Source: Bog-473 sp963721585 (GTDB taxonomy: Bacteria > Actinomycetota > Acidimicrobiia > Acidimicrobiales > RAAP-2). Taken from it: a DNA stretch of 64,000 bases. Numbering within the stretch: position 1 is the stretch's first letter; each line of letters starts with the position of its first letter. This document shows positions 52,656-61,051 of the stretch, one piece after another. The notes below the pieces were generated by a model. It made no database searches. It worked only from the letters and a program-made list of their open reading frames with translations, and was not told the DNA's origin. The position numbers were made by a program, and so were the translations under genes. Location of the stretch: contig CAVRJN010000007.1 in the NCBI GenBank assembly GCA_963721585.1, positions 1,054,001 to 1,118,000 of the forward strand, given 5' to 3'.

Positions 52656-52931
52656 ATGGGGCAGGGTGACGTACCGACTTCACGAGGCGGTCCCCTGCGT
52701 CGGCGCAAGGAGAAGCGGCAGCTCGAACATCTGGCGGTGAGGACCGAGCGGGAAGGAACGCCACGACCACCGGCTGCGGCGCACGTCAGAGTGATAGAGG
52801 ATCGGCCCGCGTTGGAGCCGAAGGATCTCGAGCCGCCGCAACCAGATGCGCAGACGGCCGATGCTCCTGAGCCTCGCACCGGCGGATTTCATGTGCGGGC
52901 CGTGCCGATCGACCAGCCGTTCGGCGACTGA
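52656..52931 (+). CDS. Small arginine/proline-rich hypothetical protein
   Basis: This 91-residue open frame begins GQGDVPTSRGGPLRRRKEKR and is rich in charged residues and proline, predicted to be disordered. A weak purine run precedes the ATG. No family is recognised. It may be a real small protein or chance in GC-rich DNA. Confidence 0.35.
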   Translation: MGQGDVPTSRGGPLRRRKEKRQLEHLAVRTEREGTPRPPAAAHVRVIEDRPALEPKDLEPPQPDAQTADAPEPRTGGFHVRAVPIDQPFGD

Positions 52932-52979
52932 GGTCGACGCGCCCGGGCGTCTTGCCGAGGGTCGTCCCCGACAAATGAC

Positions 52980-53786
52980 CTACGTCGGGACAGTGGCGGT
53001 GCGGGCGTAGACGAGCGTCGTCAGGCGACCGCTCGAACGATCGGACAGCTCCACCTGCATCGGCGCGTCTGGCCCGTCTCCGAGCAGCACGCACTCCGAC
53101 TGGACCGGCCCTTCCGCGGTCTGGGCGATGTAGCGCAGATCGAGCTCGGTCACCACGGCATTCCTGTCGAAGCGCGCCGACACCAGCTCCTCGGCGGCCG
53201 CCTCCGCGAAGAGCGCCACCATGGCGCCCTGCAGTGTTCCTGCCGGGTTCCGTAGCTCCGGCGTCACCTGCATCTCGAGCGATCCTGCCGCCGGGTCGAG
53301 GACGACGATGCCCGCTTCCTCCCGGAGAGGACCGTCCAGGGTCCTCGACCCGTCGAACATCATGGAGATGCGCTCTTGTGAAGCCGGCGGCTTCACGGGA
53401 TCGGTCGGGCGGCGCTGCACCCGGGCGAACCCGATCGCACCGGTCGCGACCGGCTCTCCCGCCTCGGTGACGAGATCCACCTTGGCGGTCGCCGAGCGGC
53501 GCCCCCGCCGCAAAATCGTGCTCCGGGTGCTGAGGAAGGTGGGTGCGGGCACCGGGCGCATCCGCACCGACATGTCCGAGGTCAGCATCCAGGCGTCGGG
53601 GTCGTCGTCGAGGACGATGCCTGCGACAACATCGATCATGAAGGCGATGACGCTGGCCCGCAGCGCGCCGTGGCGCAGTAGCTGCGGCACGGGGTGCAAC
53701 GAAAGACGGAATTCCCCGTCGCGGACCTCGGCCACCACCCCCAGTCGGGCAGGAATGGAAAAGCTCTCATCGAGGAAGTCGGTCAT
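52980..53786 (-). CDS. PaaI-type double-hotdog thioesterase family protein
   Basis: This 268-residue protein has two hotdog domains. The first shows LLRHGALRASVIAFMIDVVA and WMLTSDMSVRMRPVPAPTFL. The second shows RNPAGTLQGAMVALFAEAAA and VVTELDLRYIAQTAEGPVQS, matching PaaI-like thioesterases (NPxGxLQGGxxA). It probably hydrolyses acyl-CoAs. ATG 53786 is chosen; the frame extends upstream without similarity. It stands alone, divergent from the metallopeptidase gene. Confidence 0.87.
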   Translation of the reverse strand: MTDFLDESFSIPARLGVVAEVRDGEFRLSLHPVPQLLRHGALRASVIAFMIDVVAGIVLDDDPDAWMLTSDMSVRMRPVPAPTFLSTRSTILRRGRRSATAKVDLVTEAGEPVATGAIGFARVQRRPTDPVKPPASQERISMMFDGSRTLDGPLREEAGIVVLDPAAGSLEMQVTPELRNPAGTLQGAMVALFAEAAAEELVSARFDRNAVVTELDLRYIAQTAEGPVQSECVLLGDGPDAPMQVELSDRSSGRLTTLVYARTATVPT

Positions 53787-53908
53787 CGGCGTTCCGGGGT
53801 CAGACACGGCTCGGGACGCTACCGGCACCTTCCCGGTCGCCACCAGTTGCCGTTTGCACAACGCGTGCCGGCGGGCACCGGGGTCCGATTGCTGGCAAGG
53901 TGGCGGGG

Positions 53909-54249
53909 ATGGAGTCGATCGACCTCAACGCCTTCGAAGCGCTGGTGGCGGATGCGCTCGAAGAGATCCCCGAGCAGTTGCGTGCCGAGATGGAGAACGT
54001 GGCGATCATCGTCGACGACGAGAGCCCGCCCGGTCGGCTCTATGGGCTCTACGAGGGCGTCCCCCTGACTCAGCGCGGCACCTACGCGGGGCGCGTCCCG
54101 ATCGGATCACGCTCTTCCTGGCCACCATCTGCAGGTCCGCCCGCACGCCCGACGAGCTAGCCAGCCGGGTGCGCGTCACCTTGCTCCACGAGGTCGGGCA
54201 TCACTTCGGTCTGGGCGAGGCGCGTCTGCGCGAACTCGGCTGGGCTTAA
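53909..54249 (+). CDS. Small zincin-like metallopeptidase family protein (broken by a frameshift)
   Basis: The N-terminal frame reads NAFEALVADALEEIPEQLRA and NVAIIVDDESPPGRLYGLYE. The C-terminal frame reads DRITLFLATICRSARTPDEL and VTLLHEVGHHFGLGEARLRE, which carries the HExxHHFG zinc motif. The two join near 54100 after adding one base (GRVPDRITLF). The restored protein is about 113 residues, typical of the short metallopeptidase family (DUF1025/PF06262). The 3' end overlaps the convergent SPFH gene by 4 bp. Confidence 0.82.
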
Positions 54250-55286
54250 GTGCCCTGGGGCGGGAGCTCCTTGTTCGGCCGGGCCGGCGTGGCAACCGGG
54301 GGCGCCGAGCCGTTGGTCTTGGAGGCGTCACCCAGGTTCTCGTTGCGCAACGTCGAGAGCAGCACCTCGGCGGCGCCCATGAGGCTCGTCGCCTCGTAGG
54401 GCACCACGATCTTGGCGTTCTCGGACGACGCGATGTCCTGCAGTGCCTTCAGCTGCAGGACGGCGAGGGTATGGGGATTGATGGTGGCGGTGTCGATGGA
54501 CGTGAGGCGGGACGCCTCGCCCTCGCCGCGCAGCTCGAGCGCCTTCTTCTCCCCCTCGGCCTGCAGCTCCAGCACCTTCATCTGCGCCTCGGCTCGCAGA
54601 ATGGCGGACTGCTTGGCGCCCTCGGCCTCGAGGACGGCGGCCTGCTTGCGCCCGCCGGCCGAGTTGACGGCGGCCTGCTGCTCACCCTCCGACTTCAAAA
54701 TGGCGGCGCGCTTGTGCTGCTCGGCTTCCTTCTGCTCGGACATCGCCTGCACCACGTTGAGCGGCGGGGTGATGTCGAGGATCTCAATGCGGTTCAGCCG
54801 CACCCCCCACTTCGCCGTGGCGTCGGCCATGTGATCCTGCATTCGGCTGTTGATCGTCTCCCTCTCGGAGAGTGCCTGGTCCAGCGAGAGCTCCCCGAAG
54901 ACTGCCCGCAGAGCCGTGCGCGAGAGTTGATCGACGGCGAGCTGGTAGTCGTTGATCTCGAACAGCGCTGACTTGACGTCGATCACCTGGCAGAAGATGG
55001 TCGCACTCACCTGCAGGGACACGTTGTCCTTCGTGATCACGGCCTGCTGGTCCCCGGTCATCGGAAACTCGCGCACGTCGACCTTCTCCATCTTGTCGAT
55101 GAACGGGACCAGAATCCGCATGCCCGGCTGATCGACCGACTTGAACTCCCCCAGGCGCTTGACGACGCCGACACTCCCCTGCTGCACGATCTTGACGAAG
55201 CGGGACAGGAACACGGTGACGACCCCGACAGCCGCCAATGCCACGACGACGACGATCCCGACCACTTCTCCGGCCGATGCGAACAT
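54246..55286 (-). CDS. SPFH/Band 7 (stomatin-like) membrane protein
   Basis: This 346-residue protein has an N-terminal membrane anchor (GIVVVVALAAVGVVTVFLS, residues about 9-27) and an SPFH domain (GVVKRLGEFKSVDQPGMRIL, LNRIEILDITPPLNVVQAMS). A long alanine/glutamate-rich coiled coil follows (EQQAAVNSAGGRKQAAVLEA). Such proteins build oligomeric membrane scaffolds and pair with NfeD. The small NfeD-like gene lies 15 bp upstream. It starts at ATG 55286. Confidence 0.93.
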   Translation of the reverse strand: MFASAGEVVGIVVVVALAAVGVVTVFLSRFVKIVQQGSVGVVKRLGEFKSVDQPGMRILVPFIDKMEKVDVREFPMTGDQQAVITKDNVSLQVSATIFCQVIDVKSALFEINDYQLAVDQLSRTALRAVFGELSLDQALSERETINSRMQDHMADATAKWGVRLNRIEILDITPPLNVVQAMSEQKEAEQHKRAAILKSEGEQQAAVNSAGGRKQAAVLEAEGAKQSAILRAEAQMKVLELQAEGEKKALELRGEGEASRLTSIDTATINPHTLAVLQLKALQDIASSENAKIVVPYEATSLMGAAEVLLSTLRNENLGDASKTNGSAPPVATPARPNKELPPQGT

Positions 55287-55301
55287 TGCGGTACCTCTCT
55301 T

Positions 55302-55511
55302 CTAACTGTCGATGGCGTAGACGACGAGCAAACCCCGCTCGACGTCGGCGACGACGACATCGGTCCCGATGGCGATACTGGCTTCGGGGTCGAGTGGGAT
55401 TGCCATCCACTCCTCACCCCTGGCCCGGATCCTTCCAGGATGATGTGCGCCCTCAATTGCCTTGGTCACCAACGCTGTGTCGCCGACCATGCCTTGAACG
55501 CCATTCAGCAC
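55302..55511 (-). CDS. Minimal NfeD-like OB-fold protein
   Basis: This 69-residue protein consists only of the NfeD C-terminal OB-fold: VGDTALVTKAIEGAHHPGRI then RARGEEWMAIPLDPE and GTDVVVADVERGLLVVYAID. The usual membrane helices and protease domain are absent. NfeD proteins partner SPFH proteins, and the SPFH gene follows directly. It starts at GTG 55511; ATG 55490 is possible. It sits 13 bp after the enoyl-CoA hydratase stop. Confidence 0.8.
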   Translation of the reverse strand: MLNGVQGMVGDTALVTKAIEGAHHPGRIRARGEEWMAIPLDPEASIAIGTDVVVADVERGLLVVYAIDS

Positions 55512-55524
55512 AATTGGCAGTCTA

Positions 55525-56308
55525 TTAGCGGCCGATGAAGAGGGGCTCCCGCTTCTCAGCGAAGGCGGCCATGGCCTCTTGTGTGTCCTGGGTCGAGAAG
55601 TTGAGGGCCTGGCAGCGAGCCTCGTCCTCCACCGCCTGCTCCATGGAGGCCATGGAGGAGGCATGGAGCAGGGTCTTGGTCATGGACAGCGCGAGAGGTG
55701 GGCCCCCGGCCAGCGTGGTGGCCCAATTGTCGACGAAGGCGTCGAGCTCGTCGAGCGGCAGCGCCCGGTTCACCAGGCCGATGGCCGCGGCCTCCTCGCC
55801 GCTCCACATGCCGCCGAAGAGCGCGATCTCCTTCGCCCTGGCCAAGCCGACGAGCCGTGGCAGGAGCCAGGACGCACCGTTGTCGAGCGCGAGGCCGCGC
55901 TTGGCGAAGATCATGGAGAGCTTGGCCCGATCGCTGCAGACGACCAGATCGCAGCCGAGCGCCAGCGACAAACCGGCACCGACCGCGAAGCCGTCCACCT
56001 TGGCGACGGTCGGCTTGGAAACATGGTGCAGGGCGAGGGCCACGTCACCGAGTCGCCGCATGCCGCGCCAGGCCCGATCGCGTGGGGTCGGTGGCCGGGC
56101 CGCTGGGGTCGGACAGGTCGGCCCCCGAGCAGAAGGCGCCTCCCGCTCCGGTCAGGATCATCACCCTGTCGTCCGGGTTGTCCTCCACCTCCTCGAAGGT
56201 GGTGCGCAGCTCGGTCAGCATCTTGCCGTTGGCAGCGTTCTTTCGCTCGGGCCGGTTCATCGTGACGGTCACGACCCCGTCCTTGCGCTCGACGATCAGT
56301 GTCTCCAT
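55525..56308 (-). CDS. Enoyl-CoA hydratase family protein (broken by a frameshift)
   Basis: The N-terminal frame reads VTVTMNRPERKNAANGKMLT and MILTGAGGAFCSGADLSD. The C-terminal frame reads VSKPTVAKVDGFAVGAGLSL, LGCDLVVCSDRAKLSMIFA and a full hydratase end (ALNFSTQDTQEAMAAFAEKR). The break is near 56065. Rejoined, the protein is about 260 residues, a normal crotonase. ATG 56308 begins METLIVERKDGVV. A second crotonase in the window, not linked to the Atu-like cluster. Confidence 0.84.
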
Positions 56309-56334
56309 GGGCACGGACCCTATGCCCCGCTGCC

Positions 56335-56688
56335 TCAGAACGCACCTTCGACGACCTCGAGCGTCCCGTCCAGCACGCTGACCACGTCGAAGCGGACCTC
56401 GGACCAGCGTCTCCCCTGTTGCCGCAGGTACGCAGACGCGAGGCGGCGGAGCCGGCGCTGCTTGGGCGCCGTCACGGCCTCGAGCGGATGGCCGTGCTCC
56501 GAGCCGGTCCGGGCCTTCACCTCACAGACGACGAGGGTGGTGCCCCTGGCGCAGATCAGGTCGATTTCGCCGGCCGAGCAGCGCCAGTTCCGTTCGAGCA
56601 CGGCATACCCGTGTGCCCGGTAGTGCGTTGCAGCCAGCTTCTCGCCGAAGCCACCGAGTGCGGCGCTGCGCCGGTCGCCGTTGTCCAC
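56335..56688 (-). CDS. yraN: YraN family protein (UPF0102, endonuclease-like fold)
   Basis: This 117-residue PD-(D/E)XK-fold protein has LGGFGEKLAATHYRAHGYAV, GEIDLICARGTTLVVCEVKA (catalytic-like D...E.K pattern) and APKQRRLRRLASAYL. Widely conserved in bacteria, function uncertain. In actinobacteria it normally precedes comM; here comM is 12 kb away. It follows the DUF2469 gene by about 20 bp. Confidence 0.92.
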   Translation of the reverse strand: MDNGDRRSAALGGFGEKLAATHYRAHGYAVLERNWRCSAGEIDLICARGTTLVVCEVKARTGSEHGHPLEAVTAPKQRRLRRLASAYLRQQGRRWSEVRFDVVSVLDGTLEVVEGAF

Positions 56689-56707
56689 CGAGGGTGGAAC
56701 GGTCGCA

Positions 56708-57001
56708 TCAGAGCTCTTGTTCGGGCAACCGTTCGATGTTCACGTCGCGGAAGGTGACGACACGCACCTCGGGCACGAACCGGGCCGGGCGGTACATGTC
56801 CCAGACCCACGCATCACGGAGCTCGAGCTCTATGCACGCCGGCGTCGTATCGGAACGCACGGTCAGCGACACGTCGTTCGCCAGGTAGAAGCGGCGTTCG
56901 GTCTCGATCACGTACGTGAAGACCGGAAGGACGGCCCGGTACTCCTGGACGAGCCCGAGCTCGATCTCGGATTCGTAGCGCTCGAGGTCTTCCTCGCTCA
57001 C
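56708..57001 (-). CDS. DUF2469 family protein
   Basis: This 97-residue protein matches the actinobacterial DUF2469 family: MSEEDLERYESEIELGLVQE, FTYVIETERRFYLANDVSL. The family sits in the rplS-yraN neighbourhood across actinobacteria, supporting the taxonomic placement. No catalytic motif or function is known. It starts 12 bp after rplS. Confidence 0.9.
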   Translation of the reverse strand: MSEEDLERYESEIELGLVQEYRAVLPVFTYVIETERRFYLANDVSLTVRSDTTPACIELELRDAWVWDMYRPARFVPEVRVVTFRDVNIERLPEQEL

Positions 57002-57013
57002 GCCGCGACCGCC

Positions 57014-57520
57014 CTACTCGTCCGAGTCCTCCTCGACATCCTCGTCGTTCTCCGCATCGCTCGACTCCACCTCGTCGACGACGTCCACATCATCGACCGT
57101 ATCGACCTCGTCGAGCTCCTCGACGTCCTCGTTCTCCAGGTCGTCCTCGACCACGGCCACCGCGGCCTTGCCCCGCGGAATCCGGCGCTCCTTGATTTTG
57201 GCGGCCTTGCCGTGACGATCGCGCAGGTAGTAGAGCTTCGCCCGGCGGACATCGCCCAGCGTGGTGACCTCGATCTTGGCGATCGTCGGCGAGTGCACCG
57301 GGAAGGTCCGCTCGACGCCGACGCCGAAGCTCACCTTGCGGACGGTGAACGTCTCTTGGACCCCGCCACCCTGGCGCCGCATCACGGCACCCTGGAAGAC
57401 CTGCACACGCTCGCGGTTCCCTTCGACGACCCGGACATGCACCTTGACGGTGTCGCCGGGGCGGAACTCGGGGATGTCGTCGCGCAGGCTGTCGCGATCG
57501 ATCGTTTCGGTGGGGTGCAT
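57014..57520 (-). CDS. rplS: 50S ribosomal protein L19 with acidic C-terminal extension
   Basis: L19 lies at the 30S-50S interface. The core (residues 1 to about 115) has FRPGDTVKVHVRVVEGNRER, VQVFQGAVMRRQGGG, RTFPVHSPTIAKIEVTTLGD and RAKLYYLRDRHGKAAKIKER. The usual length is about 115, but here about 50 extra residues follow, almost all Glu, Asp and Val. ATG 57520 has GAAGGA upstream. It lies 17 bp downstream of trmD. Confidence 0.95.
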   Translation of the reverse strand: MHPTETIDRDSLRDDIPEFRPGDTVKVHVRVVEGNRERVQVFQGAVMRRQGGGVQETFTVRKVSFGVGVERTFPVHSPTIAKIEVTTLGDVRRAKLYYLRDRHGKAAKIKERRIPRGKAAVAVVEDDLENEDVEELDEVDTVDDVDVVDEVESSDAENDEDVEEDSDE

Positions 57521-57537
57521 GATGAGGCGTCCTTCGG

Positions 57538-58302
57538 TCACACCGGCTCAGTGCCGGACTGGACATCGTAGCCGTGCGCAGCCAGGGCCTGCACGTCGCT
57601 GGCACTGAGTGCCGAGGCTTTGACCAGGCGCGCAATCAGATCCGGGCGCCGATCGGCCGTCCGCAACAGCGACTGCGAGCGACGCCAGGCGGCCACGGCC
57701 CCGTGATCCCCCGATCGGAGCACCTCAGGGACCGGCCACCCTCTGAACTCCGCCGGCCGGGTGTACTGGGGGTACTCGAGCAGCCCCTCGCTGAAGCTCT
57801 CGTCCCGGGCGGATTCCTCGTTCCCGAGCACGTCGGGCAGGAGCCGGGCGACGGCCTCGACCACGGCCAGGGCGGCCAGCTCCCCGCCGGCCAGCACGAA
57901 ATCGCCCACGGACAGCTCACCGTCCACCAGATGGTCGGCGACCCGCTGGTCCACCCCCTCGTAACGGCCGCACAGCAGCGAGAACCCACCGGTGCGGTGC
58001 TCCGCCAGCTCGGTCGCCACCGCCTGGTCGAACGTCCGGCCGCCGGGGGCGAGAAGGAAGAGCGGCCGCGGCAGGTCCGGCACCGACTCCACGCAGCGGA
58101 AGATGGGCTCCGGGGTCAGCACCATGCCTGCTCCTCCGCCGAACGGGCTGTCGTCCACGGAGCGCCGGGCATCGCCAGCGCCCTCCCGCAGGTCGTGCAC
58201 GCGCACATCGAGCGCACCGGACTGCGTGGCCCGACCGAGGACGGAGATCCCGCAGTAGGTCTCCACCACGCCGGGAAAGATCGTGAAGACGTCGATCCTC
58301 AC
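57538..58302 (-). CDS. trmD: tRNA (guanine-37-N1)-methyltransferase TrmD
   Basis: TrmD methylates G37 of tRNAs to prevent frameshifting. The 254-residue SPOUT enzyme has FTIFPGVVETYCGISVLGRA, DDSPFGGGAGMVLTPEPIF, SLLCGRYEGVDQRVADHLVD and ELSVGDFVLAGGELAALAVV forming the trefoil knot. GTG 58302 gives VRIDVFTIFPG. A 14-bp tandem repeat spans the start region. Confidence 0.96.
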   Translation of the reverse strand: MRIDVFTIFPGVVETYCGISVLGRATQSGALDVRVHDLREGAGDARRSVDDSPFGGGAGMVLTPEPIFRCVESVPDLPRPLFLLAPGGRTFDQAVATELAEHRTGGFSLLCGRYEGVDQRVADHLVDGELSVGDFVLAGGELAALAVVEAVARLLPDVLGNEESARDESFSEGLLEYPQYTRPAEFRGWPVPEVLRSGDHGAVAAWRRSQSLLRTADRRPDLIARLVKASALSASDVQALAAHGYDVQSGTEPV

Positions 58303-58330
58303 GGGGAGCGCCTCACGGGGAGCGCCTCAC
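58298..58330. repeat. 14-bp tandem repeat between rimM and trmD
   Basis: CTCACGGGGAGCGC occurs at 58298-58311 and again at 58312-58325, followed by CTCAC. It covers the trmD start codon and reaches the rimM stop, so it is a local duplication that lengthened the spacer. Confidence 0.8.
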
Positions 58331-58797
58331 AGGTCGAGCAGCCCCTCGGGGATGTCGACGTCGACGATGCGCGCCGCAGGGTCGTGGGCCGTGACGAAGC
58401 GGACCGGGATCAGGCCGCCGGACTCGAGCACCATCAGATCGCTGGCCGGATTGGCCTCGACCGACGCGATGACGCCGAGCGTCGTCCCTGCGGCGTCCCG
58501 CACGGTGGCACCGACGAGTTCGTGCACCCACAGCACGTCCGCCACGTCACCGAGCGGTTCGGCCTCTAGCTCCAGGCCCCGCAGGCTGTCTGCTGCACTG
58601 CGGCCGAACACGCCCTCGAACTGCACGATGTAGCGGTCGTCCGGGCCGAATGCCTTCGACGACACCACCCTCAGCGTCCCTCGAACGGAGGTCAGCTCCG
58701 TTCCGGGATCGAGACGCTGCGTCTGATCGGTCCAGAGCTGGACGACGACTTCACCGCGCAGACCATGGGCCTTTGTGACCCGGCCGACCTTGAGCAG
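58327..58797 (-). CDS. rimM: Ribosome maturation factor RimM
   Basis: RimM assists 30S head assembly with S19. The N-terminal motif reads LLKVGRVTKAHGLRGEVVVQ, then LWTDQTQRLDPGTELTS. The C-terminal PRC barrel has LVGATVRDAAGTTLGVIASV and IPVRFVTAHDPAARIVDVDI then PEGLLDL. The frame has no ATG, GTG or TTG before residue 45 (GTG in RVVSSKAF). CTG 58797, two bases after the khpA stop, is the only start that keeps the RimM domain. Length 156 is normal. Confidence 0.9.
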   Translation of the reverse strand: MLKVGRVTKAHGLRGEVVVQLWTDQTQRLDPGTELTSVRGTLRVVSSKAFGPDDRYIVQFEGVFGRSAADSLRGLELEAEPLGDVADVLWVHELVGATVRDAAGTTLGVIASVEANPASDLMVLESGGLIPVRFVTAHDPAARIVDVDIPEGLLDL

Positions 58798-58798
58798 A

Positions 58799-59152
58799 TC
58801 AGTCGTCGACGATGTCCACGCTGGCCTGGACGCCGTCCTTGGCGCCCGCCACGTTGACCAGCGTCCGGATGGCCTGGGCGGTGCGTCCGCGCCGCCCGAT
58901 CACCCGACCCATGTCGTCGGGGGCCACGTGGAGATTGAGGCGCAGTCCGCCGCGGCGTTCCTCTGTCTCAATGGACACCGAGTCAGGGTCGTTGGAGAGC
59001 GAACGAGCCAGGTAGGTCAGGACGGCCAGCGCGGTCCCGCCGTCCTGGTCGCCGAGCTCGTTGCCGGCCCCCGCCTCGTCATCGACGTCGTCGAAGTCGT
59101 CGTCGGCGTTCTCTGACTGGTTGATGTCGCCCGCTTCGTAGAGGTCGGTCAC
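58799..59152 (-). CDS. khpA: KH-domain RNA-binding protein KhpA
   Basis: This 117-residue protein has a C-terminal KH domain with the GxxG loop in DDMGRVIGRRGRTAQAIRTL. The N-terminal half is acidic and probably disordered (ENADDDFDDVDDEAGAG), longer than the common 75-80-residue form. GTG 59152 overlaps the rpsP stop by 4 bp (GTGA). KhpA is always found between rpsP and rimM in Gram-positive bacteria. Confidence 0.92.
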   Translation of the reverse strand: MTDLYEAGDINQSENADDDFDDVDDEAGAGNELGDQDGGTALAVLTYLARSLSNDPDSVSIETEERRGGLRLNLHVAPDDMGRVIGRRGRTAQAIRTLVNVAGAKDGVQASVDIVDD

Positions 59153-59433
59153 TTGGCCCTCGCTGCGGCGAACTCGTCCCAGGCCCCGGAGGTCTTGAGG
59201 AGGCGTTCCACCCGCTCGGTCGGCTGGGCGCCGTTGACGAGCCATTTGACCGCCTTGGCGTTGTCGATGTTGATCACAGCGTCCGGTTCGGCCGTCGACG
59301 AGCCCCGGGGCGCGTACGTGCCCACGATCTCGAGGAACCGGCCGTCACGCGGTGATCGGCTGTCTGCGGCCACGACCCGGTAGGTCGGCTGCTTCTTCTT
59401 ACCCATCCGCACAAGGCGGAGTTTCACTGCCAC
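59149..59433 (-). CDS. rpsP: 30S ribosomal protein S16
   Basis: S16 is a primary assembly protein of the 30S subunit. The 94-residue protein has VKLRLVRMGKKKQPTYRVVA, SRSPRDGRFLEIVGTYAPRG and a C-terminal KAVKWLVNGAQPTERVERLL. GTG 59433 (VAVKLRL) fits the family start. It lies 58 bp after ffh and leads the coupled run khpA-rimM-trmD. Confidence 0.96.
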   Translation of the reverse strand: MAVKLRLVRMGKKKQPTYRVVAADSRSPRDGRFLEIVGTYAPRGSSTAEPDAVINIDNAKAVKWLVNGAQPTERVERLLKTSGAWDEFAAARAK

Positions 59434-59491
59434 GGACTAATTCCTCCACTGATCTGGACGTCTTGGCCGTCCATTCTGGCAGATGGCGGGG

Positions 59492-61051
59492 CTACCGGCC
59501 TTTCGGAGGGGTGACCCGGCCACCCTTCTTCTTCTTCTTGGAGCCCTTGTTGCCGCTCACCGCAGCCCGGGGCGGTGCGGGGGCGGGCAGTCCGGGAAAG
59601 CCCGAGGGCAGCTCACCGCCCTCTTCCATGAGCTGGGAGAGCATGTCGAAGTCGGCGCCGGGAGGGGCGGCGGGCAGGCCGGCAGCCCCCTGCTGCGCCA
59701 GCTTGCGGGCGGCGCGGCCGCTCATTCCGGCCATGTTCGGCATGCCGGGGATGTTGGGCATGTTGCCCGAGGCCATCCCCTTCATCATCTTCTGCATCTC
59801 CTTGAACTGCTTGAGGAGGGAGTTGACGTCCTGAATGGAGGTGCCCGATCCCCGGGCAACCCGGCTGCGACGGGAGCCGTCGAGCAGGGCGGTGTCGTTG
59901 CGCTCGGCGGGCGTCATGGAGCACACGATCGCCTCGACCTTCGCCACCTCCCCGTCGTCGATCTGCCCGGCGGCCTGGCGCATCTCCTTGGACATGCCCG
60001 GCATGAGGCGCATCAGCCCGCCCAGCGAACCCATCTTCTTGACCTGGCGCAGCTGGGACAGGAAATCGTCGAGGGTGAACTGGCCCTGCATGAGCCTGTT
60101 GGCGCTCTTGGTCACCTCGTCGGTGTCCATGGTGCGCTCGGCCTGCTCGATCAGGCTGAGCACATCCCCCATCCCGAGGATGCGGTCGGCCATGCGGTCC
60201 GGGTGGAACAGGTCGAAGTCGGCCAGTCGCTCACCGGTGCTGGCGAAGGCGATCGGTTTTCCCACGACACCCTTGACCGACAGGGCGGCTCCGCCGCGGG
60301 CGTCGCCGTCGAGTTTGGTCAAGATGACGCCACTGAGTTCGAGCGTGTCGTGGAAGGCCTTCGCCGTCGCCACCGCGTCCTGCCCGATCATGGCGTCGAT
60401 GACCAGGAACGTGTAGTGGGGCCGGGTGGCGTCCGAGATGTCCCGGATCTGCTCCATCAGCTCGGCGTCGATGGTCAGGCGACCCGCCGTGTCGATGATG
60501 CAGATGTCACGGCCGAGGCGGCGCGCCTCTTCCAGACCGGCCTTGGCGCACGACACCGGATCGGTGTTCTCGCTGAAGACCGTCACGCCGGCCTGTTGGC
60601 CGAGGACGCGCAGCTGCTCCACGGCGGCGGGACGCTGCAGGTCAGCGCCGACCAGGAGCGGGTTGCGCCCCTGCTGCTTCCACCACAGGGCGAGCTTGGC
60701 CGAGTTGGTCGTCTTCCCCGAGCCCTGCAGCCCGGCCATGAGCACGACTGTGGGCGGCCGCGAGGCGTAGGTGAGCTTGAGCGACTCCCCGCCGAGAACG
60801 CCGATGAGCTCCTCGTGCACGGCGCGGACGACCTGCTGGCCCGGCGTCAGGCTCTTGGAGAGCGCCTCGGTGCTGACTCTGAGCCGGATGCCGTCGCAGA
60901 AGCGGCGGGCGACGCCCAGCTCGACGTCGGCCTCCAGTAGAGCGGTGCGGATCTCTTTGAGGGCCTCGTCGAGATCCTCGTCGCTGATGCGCCCCTTGCC
61001 GCGCAGGCGCGTGGAGATCCGCTCCAGGCGGTCGGAAAGGGCGTCGAACAT
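59492..61051 (-). CDS. ffh: Signal recognition particle protein Ffh (SRP54)
   Basis: Ffh binds signal peptides and SRP RNA to deliver nascent membrane proteins. The 519-residue GTPase has the N-domain start MFDALSDRLERISTRLRGKG, G1 GLQGSGKTTNSAKLA, DTAGRLTIDAELMEQIRDIS and TKLDGDARGGAALSVKGVVG. The methionine-rich M domain follows (FTLDDFLSQLRQVKKMGSLG, LMPGM). A basic lysine-rich tail ends the protein. Confidence 0.97.
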   Translation of the reverse strand: MFDALSDRLERISTRLRGKGRISDEDLDEALKEIRTALLEADVELGVARRFCDGIRLRVSTEALSKSLTPGQQVVRAVHEELIGVLGGESLKLTYASRPPTVVLMAGLQGSGKTTNSAKLALWWKQQGRNPLLVGADLQRPAAVEQLRVLGQQAGVTVFSENTDPVSCAKAGLEEARRLGRDICIIDTAGRLTIDAELMEQIRDISDATRPHYTFLVIDAMIGQDAVATAKAFHDTLELSGVILTKLDGDARGGAALSVKGVVGKPIAFASTGERLADFDLFHPDRMADRILGMGDVLSLIEQAERTMDTDEVTKSANRLMQGQFTLDDFLSQLRQVKKMGSLGGLMRLMPGMSKEMRQAAGQIDDGEVAKVEAIVCSMTPAERNDTALLDGSRRSRVARGSGTSIQDVNSLLKQFKEMQKMMKGMASGNMPNIPGMPNMAGMSGRAARKLAQQGAAGLPAAPPGADFDMLSQLMEEGGELPSGFPGLPAPAPPRAAVSGNKGSKKKKKGGRVTPPKGR

